DNA from: Pseudomonadota bacterium
Lineage (GTDB): Bacteria; Pseudomonadota; Gammaproteobacteria; Burkholderiales; Burkholderiaceae_C
Assembly: GCA_029779845.1 (NCBI GenBank)
Contig: JAKOZT010000132.1
Span: 82,825-146,824, forward strand
Direction: 5' to 3'
DNA length: 64,000 nucleotides
The position numbers and the translations under genes are program-made. Positions 30,726 through 41,716 of the stretch are shown here, piece by piece (within the stretch, counting starts at the first letter, position 1; the number at the start of each line of letters is the position of its first letter). Below the pieces are notes generated by a model that saw only the letters and a list, made by a program, of their open reading frames with translations, made no database searches and was not told the origin of the DNA.

Positions 30726-31769
30726 ATGGACATCACCCAGCTGCTCGCGTTCTCGGTCAAGAACAAGGCGTCCGACCTGCACCTCTCGTCGGGCCTGCCG
30801 CCGATGATCCGCGTGCACGGCGACGTGCGGCGCATCAACGTCGACCCGCTCGAGCACAAGCAGGTGCACGACATGGTGTACGACATCATGAACGATGCGC
30901 AGCGCAAGGCCTACGAGGAGACGCTGGAGTGCGACTTCTCGTTCGAGATCCAGGGTCTGGCGCGCTTCCGCGTCAACGCCTTCAACCAGAACCGCGGCGC
31001 GGGCGCGGTGTTCCGCACGATTCCCTCGAAGATCCTGACGCTGGAGCAGCTCAACGCGCCCAAGGTGTTCGCCGAGCTGGCGCTCAAGCCGCGCGGGCTG
31101 GTGCTGGTGACCGGGCCGACCGGCTCGGGCAAGTCGACCACGCTGGCGGCGATGGTCAACCACCTCAACGAGAACGAGTTCGGCCACGTGCTGACGGTGG
31201 AAGACCCGATCGAGTTCGTGCACGAATCGAAGAAGTGCCTGGTCAACCAGCGCGAGGTCGGGCCGCACACGCTGAGCTTCGCCAACGCGCTGCGCTCGGC
31301 GCTGCGCGAGGATCCGGACGCCATCCTCGTCGGCGAAATGCGCGACCTGGAGACCATCCGCCTGGCGCTGACCGCGGCGGAGACCGGCCACCTGGTGTTC
31401 GGCACGCTGCACACGTCCAGCGCCGCCAAGACGGTCGACCGCGTGGTCGACGTGTTCCCCGCGGCCGAGAAGGAGATGGTGCGCGCGATGCTGTCCGAAT
31501 CGCTGATCGGCGTGATCTCGCAGACGCTGTGCAAGACCAAGGACGGCTCGGGCCGCGTCGCGGCGCACGAGATCATGCTGGGCACCGCGGCGATCCGAAA
31601 CCTGATCCGCGAGAACAAGATCGCGCAGATGTATTCGGCCATCCAGACCGGCAACAGCATCGGCATGACCACGCTCGACCAGAACCTCGCCGACCTGGTG
31701 CGCCGCAACGTGGTGTCGCCGGCGGAAGCCCGGATGAAAGCGAAGTTCCCGGAAAACTTCCCGGGCTGA
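30726..31769 (+). CDS. pilT: type IV pilus retraction ATPase PilT
   Basis: 347 residues. Hexameric ATPase at the cytoplasmic base of the type IV pilus. N-terminal PAS-like domain (MDITQLLAFSVKNKASDLHLSSGLPPMIRV), Walker A GPTGSGKSTTLAAM, Asp box VEDPIEFVH, Walker B ILVGEMRDLETIRLALTAAETGH, and the C-terminal retraction motif region AIRNLIRENKIAQM. First of a two-gene unit with pilU (16-nt gap). Confidence 0.97.
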   Translation: MDITQLLAFSVKNKASDLHLSSGLPPMIRVHGDVRRINVDPLEHKQVHDMVYDIMNDAQRKAYEETLECDFSFEIQGLARFRVNAFNQNRGAGAVFRTIPSKILTLEQLNAPKVFAELALKPRGLVLVTGPTGSGKSTTLAAMVNHLNENEFGHVLTVEDPIEFVHESKKCLVNQREVGPHTLSFANALRSALREDPDAILVGEMRDLETIRLALTAAETGHLVFGTLHTSSAAKTVDRVVDVFPAAEKEMVRAMLSESLIGVISQTLCKTKDGSGRVAAHEIMLGTAAIRNLIRENKIAQMYSAIQTGNSIGMTTLDQNLADLVRRNVVSPAEARMKAKFPENFPG

Positions 31770-31785
31770 AAGAGGAATCGACACC

Positions 31786-32922
31786 ATGGAACGCGACCAG
31801 GCATCCAAGTTCGTCAACGACCTGCTGCGCCTGATGGTCAGCCGCAACGGCTCGGACCTTTTCCTCACCGCCGACTTCCCGCCCGCGATCAAGGTCGACG
31901 GCAAGGTCACCAAGGTGTCGCCGCAGCCGCTGACCGGCGCGCACACGCTGGCGCTGACGCGCTCGGTGATGAACGACAAGCAGGCCGCCGAGTTCGAGAA
32001 GACCAAGGAGTGCAACTTCGCGATCTCGCCGCAAGGCATCGGCCGCTTCCGCGTCAACGCCTTCGTGCAGCAGGGCAACGTCGGCCTGGTGATGCGGACG
32101 ATCCCGCAGACGCTGCCGACCATCGACAGCCTGAACCTGCCGCAGGTGCTCAAGGACGTGGCGATGACCAAGCGCGGCCTGGTGATCTTCGTCGGCGCCA
32201 CCGGCTCGGGCAAGAGCACCTCGCTGGCCGCGATGGTCGACTACCGCAACGAGAACTCGCACGGCCACATCATCACGATCGAGGACCCGGTCGAGTTCGT
32301 GCATCCGCACAAGAACTGCATCGTCACGCAGCGCGAGGTCGGCATCGACACCGACGGCTGGGCGCAGGCGCTGAAGAACACGCTGCGCCAGGCGCCCGAC
32401 GTGATCCTGATGGGCGAGATCCGCGACCGCGAAACGATGGAGCACGCGGTGGCCTTCGCCGAGACCGGCCACCTGTGCATGGCCACGCTGCACGCCAACA
32501 GCGCCAACCAGGCGCTGGACCGCATCATCAACTTCTTCCCCGAGGAGCGCCGCGCCCAGCTGCTGATGGACCTGTCGCTCAACCTCAAGGGCCTGGTCTC
32601 GCAGCGCCTGCTGCCGCGCCAGGAGGGCAAGGGCCGCATCGCGGCGGTGGAGATCCTGCTGACCACGCCGCTGATCGCCGACATGATCTTCAAGGGCGAG
32701 GTCGCCGACATCAAGGACTTGATGAAGCGCTCGCGCGAGCTGGGCATGCAGACCTTCGACCAGGCGCTGTTCGACCTGTACGAGAGCAACCTCGTCACCT
32801 ACGAAGACATCCTGCGCAACGCCGACTCGGTGAACGACCTGCGCCTGCAGGTCAAGCTGCACAGCCAGCGCGCGCGCAATGCCGACCTGGCGGCGGGCAC
32901 CGAGCATCTGACGATCGTGTGA
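31786..32922 (+). CDS. pilU: PilT-dependent accessory retraction ATPase PilU
   Basis: 378 residues. N-terminal RLMVSRNGSDLFLTADFPPAIKVDGKV, Walker A GATGSGKSTSLAAM, ITIEDPVEFVHPHKNC, Walker B ILMGEIRDRETMEHAVAFAETGH. PilU raises retraction force together with PilT. The C-terminal tail (about residues 345-378) is longer than in PilT and ends in a charged helix QVKLHSQRARNADLAAG. Same operon as pilT. Confidence 0.96.
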   Translation: MERDQASKFVNDLLRLMVSRNGSDLFLTADFPPAIKVDGKVTKVSPQPLTGAHTLALTRSVMNDKQAAEFEKTKECNFAISPQGIGRFRVNAFVQQGNVGLVMRTIPQTLPTIDSLNLPQVLKDVAMTKRGLVIFVGATGSGKSTSLAAMVDYRNENSHGHIITIEDPVEFVHPHKNCIVTQREVGIDTDGWAQALKNTLRQAPDVILMGEIRDRETMEHAVAFAETGHLCMATLHANSANQALDRIINFFPEERRAQLLMDLSLNLKGLVSQRLLPRQEGKGRIAAVEILLTTPLIADMIFKGEVADIKDLMKRSRELGMQTFDQALFDLYESNLVTYEDILRNADSVNDLRLQVKLHSQRARNADLAAGTEHLTIV

Positions 32923-32950
32923 GCATCGTGCCTTGGGCCAGAATGGCCCG

Positions 32951-33853
32951 ATGAGCACGACCTCCCCGAAAACCTACGAACCCACCACCGCGCGCGACGT
33001 CGCCTTCCTCGGCCTCGGCGTGATGGGCCTGCCGATGGCCGGCCACTTGGCGCGCGCCGGGCATCGCACCACCGTCTACAACCGCAGCGCCGCGAAAGCC
33101 TCTGCCTGGGCCGCCGAGTACGGCGGCCGCACCGCCGCCACGCCGCGCGAAGCGGCGCAGGGCGCGCAGATCGTGTTCGCCTGCGTGGGCAACGACGACG
33201 ACCTGCGCTCGGTGGTGCTGGGCGAACACGGCGCCTTCGCCGGCATGCAGCCGGGCGCGATCTTCGTCGATCACACCACCGCCTCGGCCGAGGTGGCGCG
33301 CGAACTCGGCGCGGAAGCGGACAAGCGCGGGCTGAAGTTCATCGACGCGCCGGTCTCCGGCGGCAACCTCGGCGCGATCAACGGCGCGCTGACGGTGATG
33401 TGCGGCGGCGACGCGCAGGCCTTCGAGGCCATCAAGCCGGTGGCGCTGGCGTTTGCGAAGGCGGTCACGCTGCTCGGGCCGAACGGCGCCGGGCAGCTCG
33501 CCAAGATGGTCAACCAGATCGCGATCGCCGGGCTGGTGCAAGGCCTGGCCGAAGCGATCGCCTTCGGCGAGCGCGCCGGGCTGGACATGAAGGCCGTGCT
33601 CGGCGTGATCGGCAAGGGCGCAGCGCAGAGCTGGCAAATGGACAACCGCGGGCCGACGATGGTCGACGGGAAGTTCGACTTCGGCTTCGCGGTCGACTGG
33701 ATGCGCAAGGATCTCGGGCTGTGCCTCGACGAAGCCAAGCGCAACGGCGCGCGGCTGCCCGTCACCGCGCTGGTCGACCAGTTCTACGCCGACGTGCAGG
33801 CGGCCGGCGGCAACCGGCTCGACACCTCGAGCCTGATCAAGCGGCTGCGCTGA
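32951..33853 (+). CDS. NAD(P)-dependent beta-hydroxyacid dehydrogenase
   Basis: 300 residues from ATG 32951. Rossmann motif AFLGLGVMGLPMAGHLARAGH, substrate-binding FIDAPVSGGNLGAINGALTVMCGGD, catalytic Lys in GAGQLAKMVNQI and C-terminal GFAVDWMRKDLGLCLDEA. Family members reduce or oxidise 3-hydroxyisobutyrate, tartronate semialdehyde or 6-phosphogluconate-like acids; which one is undetermined. Distinct from mmsB at 55786 that belongs to the valine operon. Follows pilU but probably unrelated functionally. Confidence 0.9.
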   Translation: MSTTSPKTYEPTTARDVAFLGLGVMGLPMAGHLARAGHRTTVYNRSAAKASAWAAEYGGRTAATPREAAQGAQIVFACVGNDDDLRSVVLGEHGAFAGMQPGAIFVDHTTASAEVARELGAEADKRGLKFIDAPVSGGNLGAINGALTVMCGGDAQAFEAIKPVALAFAKAVTLLGPNGAGQLAKMVNQIAIAGLVQGLAEAIAFGERAGLDMKAVLGVIGKGAAQSWQMDNRGPTMVDGKFDFGFAVDWMRKDLGLCLDEAKRNGARLPVTALVDQFYADVQAAGGNRLDTSSLIKRLR

Positions 33854-33868
33854 GCCGCCACCTCGAAC

Positions 33869-34504
33869 TTACTTCTGGGCCTGCTTGGGCTGGATCTCGG
33901 CCAGCTCGGCCTCGGTGATGATTTCGAACACCTTCACCACCTTCAGCACGCCCGGCACGCCGCGCGCGATGTCGGTGGCGCGGGTGGCCTCGCGCTCGGT
34001 GACGCGGCCCATCAGGTAGACCGTGCCGCGCTCGGCGACGACCTTGATCGCGTTGGCGAACACGTCCTTGGCGTCGACGTAGCTCGCCTTGATCTTGCTG
34101 ACCAGCACGAGGTCGCTGGAGCGGCTGGCGATCGACGACGAGCCCATCACCGCCAGCTCGTTGACCACCGCGCGCACGCCTTCGATCTTGGCCACCGCCT
34201 GCTCGACGGCGGCCTTGTCGGTCTCGGCCGCCACCTCGCCGGTCAGCAGCACGTTGCGGTTGTAGCTGGTGATGTTGACGTGGCCGCGCTCGCCCACCGC
34301 CTCGCGCACGCGCGTCTGGCCCTTGATCTCGATCGACTGGTCTTCCAGCTGCGTGCCCGAGGTGCGCCGGTCGGTCACCACCATCGAGGTGCCGACGACC
34401 GCGCCGCCGACCAGCAGCGGCGCGCAGGCCGAAAGCGCCGTCGCGGCGGCCAGGCCGGCGATCAGCAGGGCGGGGCGACGAAAAGCGAAGCGCTGAATGG
34501 TCAT
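33869..34504 (-). CDS. dolP: BON-domain outer-membrane lipoprotein DolP
   Basis: 211 residues from ATG 34504. Lipobox LSAC (Cys about residue 27) and two BON domains (about 70-125: NITSYNRNVLLTGEVAAETDK; 140-200: VVAERGTVYLMGRVTEREATRATDIARGVPGVLKV), as in YraP/DolP, which supports outer-membrane integrity. Overlaps diaA by ATGA. The yraN-diaA-dolP order agrees with the E. coli yra locus. The final tail EIQPKQAQK is short and polar. Confidence 0.93.
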   Translation of the reverse strand: MTIQRFAFRRPALLIAGLAAATALSACAPLLVGGAVVGTSMVVTDRRTSGTQLEDQSIEIKGQTRVREAVGERGHVNITSYNRNVLLTGEVAAETDKAAVEQAVAKIEGVRAVVNELAVMGSSSIASRSSDLVLVSKIKASYVDAKDVFANAIKVVAERGTVYLMGRVTEREATRATDIARGVPGVLKVVKVFEIITEAELAEIQPKQAQK

Positions 34505-35097
34505 GTGTTGTCCTGTTCTCCCAGAAGCTGAAGGTCGACCGCGTCGCACAGGCAGTGCAGCACCAGCAGGTGCAGCTCCTGGATGCGCGCGCCGCGCTCG
34601 TGCGGCACGCAGATGTGAACGTCGGTCTCGCCGAGGTGCTCGCGCAGCTTGCCGCCGCCGCGGCCGGTCAGCGCGATCACCGTCATGTCTTTCGCCTTGG
34701 CGGCGTCCACCGCGGCCAGCACGTCGGCCGAATGACCGCCGGTGCTGATCGCCAGCAGCACGTCGCCGGGCGTGCCCAGCGCCTGCACCTGCTTGGCGAA
34801 CACCGCGTCGAAGCCGTGGTCGGCGCCGACCGCGGTGAGGAGGGCGGTGTCCGCGGTCAGCGCGATCGCCGCGAGCCCGGGCCGCTCGCGCTCGAAGCGG
34901 CCCACGAAACCGGCCGCGAAATGCTGCGCATTGCCCGCCGAGCCGCCGTTGCCGCAGACCAGCACCTTGCCTCCGGCCGTGATGCAGCCGACCACCGCGT
35001 TGACGGCGTCGGCGATCGGCTTGGCGAGGATCTCGGCAGCGGCGTACTGAAGGTCGGCGCTGTCGAAGAACTGCTGCTGGATGCGTTGTTCGAGCAT
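34501..35097 (-). CDS. diaA: SIS-domain protein DiaA/GmhA type
   Basis: 198 residues. SIS (sugar isomerase) fold: GGKVLVCGNGGSAGNAQHFAAGFVGRFE, AISTGGHSADVLAAVDAAKAKDMTVIALTGRGGG, HICVPHERGARIQELHLLVLHCLCDAVD. In E. coli DiaA binds DnaA and stimulates initiation; close relatives are phosphoheptose isomerases. Locus order favours DiaA, but the catalytic residues of GmhA are not excluded here, so an isomerase role remains possible. Confidence 0.88.
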   Translation of the reverse strand: MLEQRIQQQFFDSADLQYAAAEILAKPIADAVNAVVGCITAGGKVLVCGNGGSAGNAQHFAAGFVGRFERERPGLAAIALTADTALLTAVGADHGFDAVFAKQVQALGTPGDVLLAISTGGHSADVLAAVDAAKAKDMTVIALTGRGGGKLREHLGETDVHICVPHERGARIQELHLLVLHCLCDAVDLQLLGEQDNT

Positions 35098-35162
35098 GGG
35101 CAGGCATCATAAGACACGGGCTTACCCTGACAGTTCCCTGCGCACCGCGGCGGTGCGGCGCT

Positions 35163-35549
35163 TCAGCCGGCGTCGAAGGCCCCCCGCAGCCACTCGACGT
35201 GCGCGCCGTCGATCGCCACCACGTCGAAGCGGCACGGCGGCGGGCTGGCCCAGCGCATCAGGTAGTGCCGCGCGGCCAGCACGATGCGGCGCTGCTTGGC
35301 CGCGACGATGCTGGCCGCCGCGCCGCCGTGAGAGGCGCTTGCGCGCTGGCGCACCTCGGCGAACACCAGCGTGCCGTCGCGCTCGCGCAGGATCAGGTCG
35401 ACCTCGCCGCCGCGTGCGTGCGGACCGCGCGCCACCCGATAATTCCGCTCCACGAGGACGAGCCCGGCACGCTTCAGGTGCGCGAGGGCGAGCGCCTCGC
35501 CTTCGTCACCGATCGCCTTCGTCGTCCGCCGCCCTCCCGTGAACTCCAT
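35163..35549 (-). CDS. yraN: YraN (UPF0102) family endonuclease-like protein
   Basis: 128 residues. Restriction-endonuclease-like fold: GDEGEALALAHLKRAGLVLVERNYRV, ARGGEVDLILRERDGTLVFAEVRQRA. The GEVDL and EVR... residues are the nuclease-like core conserved in UPF0102, though the usual EVK has become EVR. Its start codon overlaps the first codons of rsmI, which is read the other way. Function not established; linked to the diaA/dolP block. Confidence 0.92.
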   Translation of the reverse strand: MEFTGGRRTTKAIGDEGEALALAHLKRAGLVLVERNYRVARGPHARGGEVDLILRERDGTLVFAEVRQRASASHGGAAASIVAAKQRRIVLAARHYLMRWASPPPCRFDVVAIDGAHVEWLRGAFDAG

Positions 35550-36456
35550 CGATGCCTCGCTGTTGCGGCAGGCCGCCGCGGCGGCCGCCGGGGGCCAGAG
35601 CTTTCCGGCCGGCGCACTCTACGTCGTCGCCACGCCGATCGGCAACCTCGCCGACCTGAGCCTGCGCGCCATCCACCTGCTGGCGCTGGCCGACGCCGTC
35701 GCCTGCGAAGACACGCGCCACAGCGCGCCGCTGCTGCGCGCGCTGGGCATAGCAGGCAAGCCGCTGCTGGCGGTGCACGAGCACAACGAGCGCGAGGCCG
35801 CGGCCGGCGTGATCGCGCTCCTCGCGCGCGGCGAGCGGGTGGCCTTCGTCAGCGATGCCGGCACGCCGGCGCTCAGCGACCCCGGCGCGGCGCTGGTGGC
35901 GGCGGTGAGCGCGGCCGGCCATCGCTGCATTCCGATTCCCGGCGCGAGCGCGGCGGCGGCGGCGCTCAGCGTGGCCGGCGATACGCAGGGGCAGGGCTTC
36001 GTGTTCGAGGGTTTCGTGCCGGCCAGGGGCGGCGAACGCAGCGCGGCGCTGCAGCGCATCGCCGCCGATGCGCGCACGGCCATCCTCTACGAAGCGCCGC
36101 ACCGCATCGAGGCGCTGGCGCGCGATCTGGCCGCGGCCTGCGGCGCGCGCACGCTGACGATCTGCCGCGAGCTGACCAAGCAGTTCGAGTCGGTGGCGAC
36201 GCTGCGCTGCGAGGCACTGCCCGGCTGGCTGGCCGAGGACGCCAACCGCCAGCGCGGCGAGTTCGTGCTGGTGCTGCACGCCGCGCCGGCCGCGCCGGCC
36301 GAGGGCGCTGCCGCCGCGCACGACCGCGTGCTCGATGCGCTGCTCGCCGCCTTGCCGCTCAAGCAGGCCGTGGCGCTCGCGGTGGAGCTGACCGGCGCGC
36401 CGCGCAACGCGCTCTACGAACGCGCGCTGGCGCGCAAGCGCGAATCGGCCGGGTGA
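35539..36456 (+). CDS. rsmI: 16S rRNA (cytidine1402-2'-O)-methyltransferase RsmI
   Basis: 305 residues from GTG 35539. Tetrapyrrole-methylase-like fold: ALYVVATPIGNLADLSLRAIHLLALADAVACEDTRHS, VAFVSDAGTPALSDPGAALVAAV, IPIPGASAAAAALSVAG, LYEAPHRIEAL. It methylates the ribose of C1402 in 16S rRNA. Divergent from yraN with an 11-nt overlap of the two starts, so the shared promoters must lie inside each other's coding sequence. Confidence 0.96.
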   Translation: MNSIDASLLRQAAAAAAGGQSFPAGALYVVATPIGNLADLSLRAIHLLALADAVACEDTRHSAPLLRALGIAGKPLLAVHEHNEREAAAGVIALLARGERVAFVSDAGTPALSDPGAALVAAVSAAGHRCIPIPGASAAAAALSVAGDTQGQGFVFEGFVPARGGERSAALQRIAADARTAILYEAPHRIEALARDLAAACGARTLTICRELTKQFESVATLRCEALPGWLAEDANRQRGEFVLVLHAAPAAPAEGAAAAHDRVLDALLAALPLKQAVALAVELTGAPRNALYERALARKRESAG

Positions 36457-36469
36457 CCGCGGCGGCCGA

Positions 36470-36817
36470 TCAGAGCTTGGCCGCCGGCGCCGTCTGCGCG
36501 TCGTGCTTCTGGCGGTGGATGTCGCGGCTGGCGTGGTTCTGCATCTTGTGCAGGCGGCGCCGCTTGGCCGCGCTGACGGTACCGTCCGACTTGGCCTTGT
36601 TCTCGGCGCGATCGATCGCGCGCTGCTCCCGGTCGAGGCGGCGCGTCTCGCGCTTGTTGAGCTGGCCCGAGGCGATGCCTTGGTCGATGCGCTTCTCCTG
36701 GTTCGCCTGGCGCTGGTCGATGCCCGGCGTGGCGGCCGGCGCCGACGCTGCCTGCGCGAAAGCGCCGGCAGCGGCCAGCGCCAGGGTGGCGGCAACGAGG
36801 GTGCGAAGCTTGATCAT
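36470..36817 (-). CDS. small basic periplasmic protein
   Basis: 115 residues from ATG 36817. Cleavable signal peptide (residues 1-22, LVAATLALAAAGAFAQA) and a strongly helical, highly charged mature part: DQRQANQEKRIDQGIASG, LNKRETRRLDREQRAIDRAENKAKSDGTVS, RRRLHKMQNHASRDIHRQKHD. Similar arginine/lysine-rich proteins are common in Burkholderiales; no function known to me. A CpxR-like GTAAA-N5-GTAAA element lies 74 nt upstream of its start, in the gap shared with tldD, hinting at envelope-stress control. Confidence 0.85.
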   Translation of the reverse strand: MIKLRTLVAATLALAAAGAFAQAASAPAATPGIDQRQANQEKRIDQGIASGQLNKRETRRLDREQRAIDRAENKAKSDGTVSAAKRRRLHKMQNHASRDIHRQKHDAQTAPAAKL

Positions 36818-36890
36818 GGTGCGGTCCTTTCGGTTGTCGTTGTGACGCGGGTTCAACGACGCGCCCCGCGGCGCCGTTCACCATCGATGC

Positions 36891-36905
36891 GTAAACCCTC
36901 GTAAA
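36891..36905. promoter_or_regulatory. CpxR-box-like direct repeat
   Basis: GTAAA-CCCTC-GTAAA, exact match to the classic GTAAA-N5-GTAAA CpxR consensus, in the 142-nt gap between the minus-strand periplasmic protein gene and tldD. The surrounding repeat extends to CGTAAAccCT / CGTAAAgcCCT. The rest of this gap shows nothing else certain. A chance hit is possible because the motif is short, but its AT content stands out in this GC-rich DNA. Confidence 0.35.
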
Positions 36906-36959
36906 GCCCTGCGGCGCACCCCGGCTCCTAGAATGAGCCGAACCGCCGAGGACGCCGCC

Positions 36960-38435
<1,476 letters not shown>

Positions 38436-38455
38436 GCCGTGGTAGAGTGCGGCCC

Positions 38456-38533
38456 ATGTCTTCGTCGCGCAACTTCTTCTTTGCGTACTTTTGGTTCTCG
38501 CACCGCCCGGCGGATGGAGAGGCAAGCGCGTAA
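38456..38533 (+). CDS. aromatic-rich leader peptide of aroG
   Basis: 25-codon reading frame ATG 38456 to TAA 38531-38533. Residues 7-14 are FFFAYFWF: five Phe, one Tyr and one Trp codon in eight positions (codons TTC TTC TTT GCG TAC TTT TGG TTC), followed by a polar end rich in small residues. Followed 27 nt later by a strong terminator hairpin, then aroG. A -10-like TAGAGT sits at 38443-38448. The density of aromatic codons is far above chance. Reads as the control peptide for transcription attenuation by charged tRNA-Phe (and Tyr/Trp). Confidence 0.85.
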   Translation: MSSSRNFFFAYFWFSHRPADGEASA

Positions 38534-38571
38534 GCGACGACAGCGCAGCGAATCCAAGCAAACCGCCGGGC
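38505..38571 (+). promoter_or_regulatory. predicted antiterminator of the aroG attenuator
   Basis: Segment 2, GCCCGGCGG (38505-38513, within the leader codons after the aromatic run), repeats the right arm of the terminator and can pair with CCGCCGGGC (38563-38571), the left arm, in nine consecutive base pairs. A ribosome stalled on the Phe/Tyr/Trp codons (38474-38497) would leave segment 2 free, forming this antiterminator; a ribosome that reaches the stop codon would cover it. Pairing is computed by eye. Confidence 0.7.
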
Positions 38572-38593
38572 CCCAAGCCCGGCGGTTTTTTTT
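38561..38593 (+). terminator. attenuator (intrinsic terminator) in the aroG leader
   Basis: Perfect 11-bp stem AACCGCCGGGC / GCCCGGCGGTT (38561-38571 with 38577-38587), 5-nt loop CCCAA, followed by a run of eight T (38586-38593). This is the strongest intrinsic terminator seen in the window and it lies 32 nt before the aroG ATG, in the same direction, so its job must be conditional termination. Confidence 0.85.
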
Positions 38594-38624
38594 CGACCGG
38601 AATTTCGACGAGGAGCGTCCTTTC

Positions 38625-39736
<1,112 letters not shown>

Positions 39737-39740
<4 letters not shown>

Positions 39741-41716
39741 GCCGCAAGCAGCTGCTCGGCCAGGAAGCGCTCCAGCGCGCCGAAGAACTGCGTGCGGCTG
39801 CGCTGGCCGCCGAACTGGTGGCCCACGCCGGGCTGCTCGATGTACTCGTAGCGCTTCCCGGCGCGGCGCAGCGCCTCGGCCATCGTGCGGCCCTGGCTGA
39901 CCGGCACCACCAGGTCGGCATCGCCGTGCACCAGCAGCACCGGCACCTGGATGCGCTCGGCCTGCAGCGCCGGCGAGGTTTCTCGCAGTTGCGCGCGGTC
40001 GCCCCACAGGCGGCCGATGGAGGCTTCGGCGGCGAGATAGCCGTCGACGTAGTCGCCCTCGAAGTGGATCTGATCGGGCAGGTGCGTCACGCCGGCGAAG
40101 CTGACCGCGCAGCGGTACAGCGCCGGCGTCTTGATGGCGCCCATCAGCGCGGCATAGCCGCCGTAGCTGGCGCCGACGATCGCCACGCTGCGCGCATCGG
40201 CGATACGCTGCGCCACCGCCCAGGCCACCGCATCGCTCAGGTCGTCCTGCATTTCCAGGCCCCAGCGGCGCAGGCCGGCGAGCATGAATTCGCGACCCTG
40301 GCCGTGCGAGCCGCGGAAGTTGACCTGCAGCACCGCGTGGCCGCGGCTGGCGAGGACTTCGACCCACAGGTCGAAGTCGTCGTCGTCGCGGCTGGCCGGG
40401 CCGCCGTGCGGCAGCAGCACCAGCGAACCCGGCTGGCCTTCGGCACGCGTCGGCGGCAGCGACAAATAGGCCATCAGCGGCAGGCCGTCGCGCGAGCGGA
40501 TCGATACCTCGCGCTTGCCGGCCAGCCGCGCACCGGCCAGCAGCGGAAACTGCCGTCCGACGGTGGCCAGCTCGCCGCTGCGCCGCTCGCCGACGAAGTA
40601 TTCGCCCGGCCGGCCGTTGCCGCTGGAGTGCAGCAGGTAGGTCTGCTCGTCGGCCGACAGCGCCAGCAGCCGGTTGTAGCGGCGCGGCAGCGCGGCATCC
40701 ACCTGGCGCATCAGCGCACGCACCGGCTCGCGCCACAGTTCGCCGCGCGGCGGCTCGAGTGCCGCACCTTCGCCGACGCACAGGCCGAGCAGCCCGCCGC
40801 CCCGCGCGGCCGGCAGCGCGCTCGCGCCATCCAGATCGAGGCGCGGGTGGTGCACGACGAGCCGGCGCGGCAGCGCATCGTCGTTCAAGTCGACCGCGAA
40901 TACCGCGCTGCGGCCTTCGTGCTGCGCGCTCACGTACAGGCGCTGCGGATCGGTATCGAAGCCGATCGGCCACACCGCATCGGCCGACAAGCCGTCGAAC
41001 GACCACAGCGTGCGCCAGCGGCGGCCGTCGGGATCGCAGGCGCGCACCTCGTAGCGGCCATCGTCGGCCTTCAGGCCGACGCGCACCCGGTGCGCCGCAT
41101 CGGTGATCCAGCGGCGCACCTGGCGCTCGGGGCCGTGCACGAGACGGCGCTCGCCGCTTTCGACATCGACGAGGTAGACGCCCGGCTCGATGAACTTGGC
41201 CTCGGCCGGCAGCTGCAGCAGCACGTGGCGCGCATCGTCGGGCAGCCAGTCGAGCACATCGTCCTGGAATTGCGCCGAATGCCCGGCGTGGCGTTGGCCG
41301 CGCTGCCACAGCGGCTTGAGCTCGCTGCCATCGGGCCGCACCGACCACAGCCGCGTCTCGGCCACGCGCACGAAGCCGCGCTGCGACAGATGCCGCGTGC
41401 CGACCAGCAGGCGTTCGTCGTTGGCCCAGCCGGCCCAGCCGATCGCCAGCTCGTCGGTGGCGCGGATCACCGGCGTGAACTGCTGGCGCGCGACGTCGAG
41501 CGCGCGCGTCACCAGGGCGGTGCCGTCTTCGATGTGCAGCAGCGCGGCGAGCTGGCGGCCGTTCGGCGACAGCGAAGCGCCGGTCAGGAGCGGCGGGCGC
41601 GCGAAGGCTTCGAGCGGAATGGTCGCGGCCTCGGCGGCCTCGGCGGCGGGCCAGGAGGCGGCCAGCGGCGCGGCGCCGAGAGCTTGCAGCAGGCGGCGGC
41701 GGAGGGTGTCGGTCAT
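39737..41716 (-). CDS. prolyl-oligopeptidase-family (S9) peptidase
   Basis: 659 residues. N-terminal export signal with RRRLLQALGAAPLAASWPA, of Tat-like appearance. Residues about 40-380 form a beta-propeller-like region, then an alpha/beta hydrolase domain with nucleophile Ser517 in GASYGGYAALMGA, Asp in LVHGDADLVVP and His in PGVGHQFGG: a full S9 triad. Likely cleaves short peptides in the periplasm. Its ATG overlaps the stop of the preceding Pat-like gene (ATGA), so the two are co-translated. Convergent with aroG. Confidence 0.93.

Noticed and set aside
32923..32950. GGGCC-AGAAT-GGCCC hairpin after pilU as terminator
   Set aside because: Only 5 bp and no T-run, overlapping the RBS region of the next gene.
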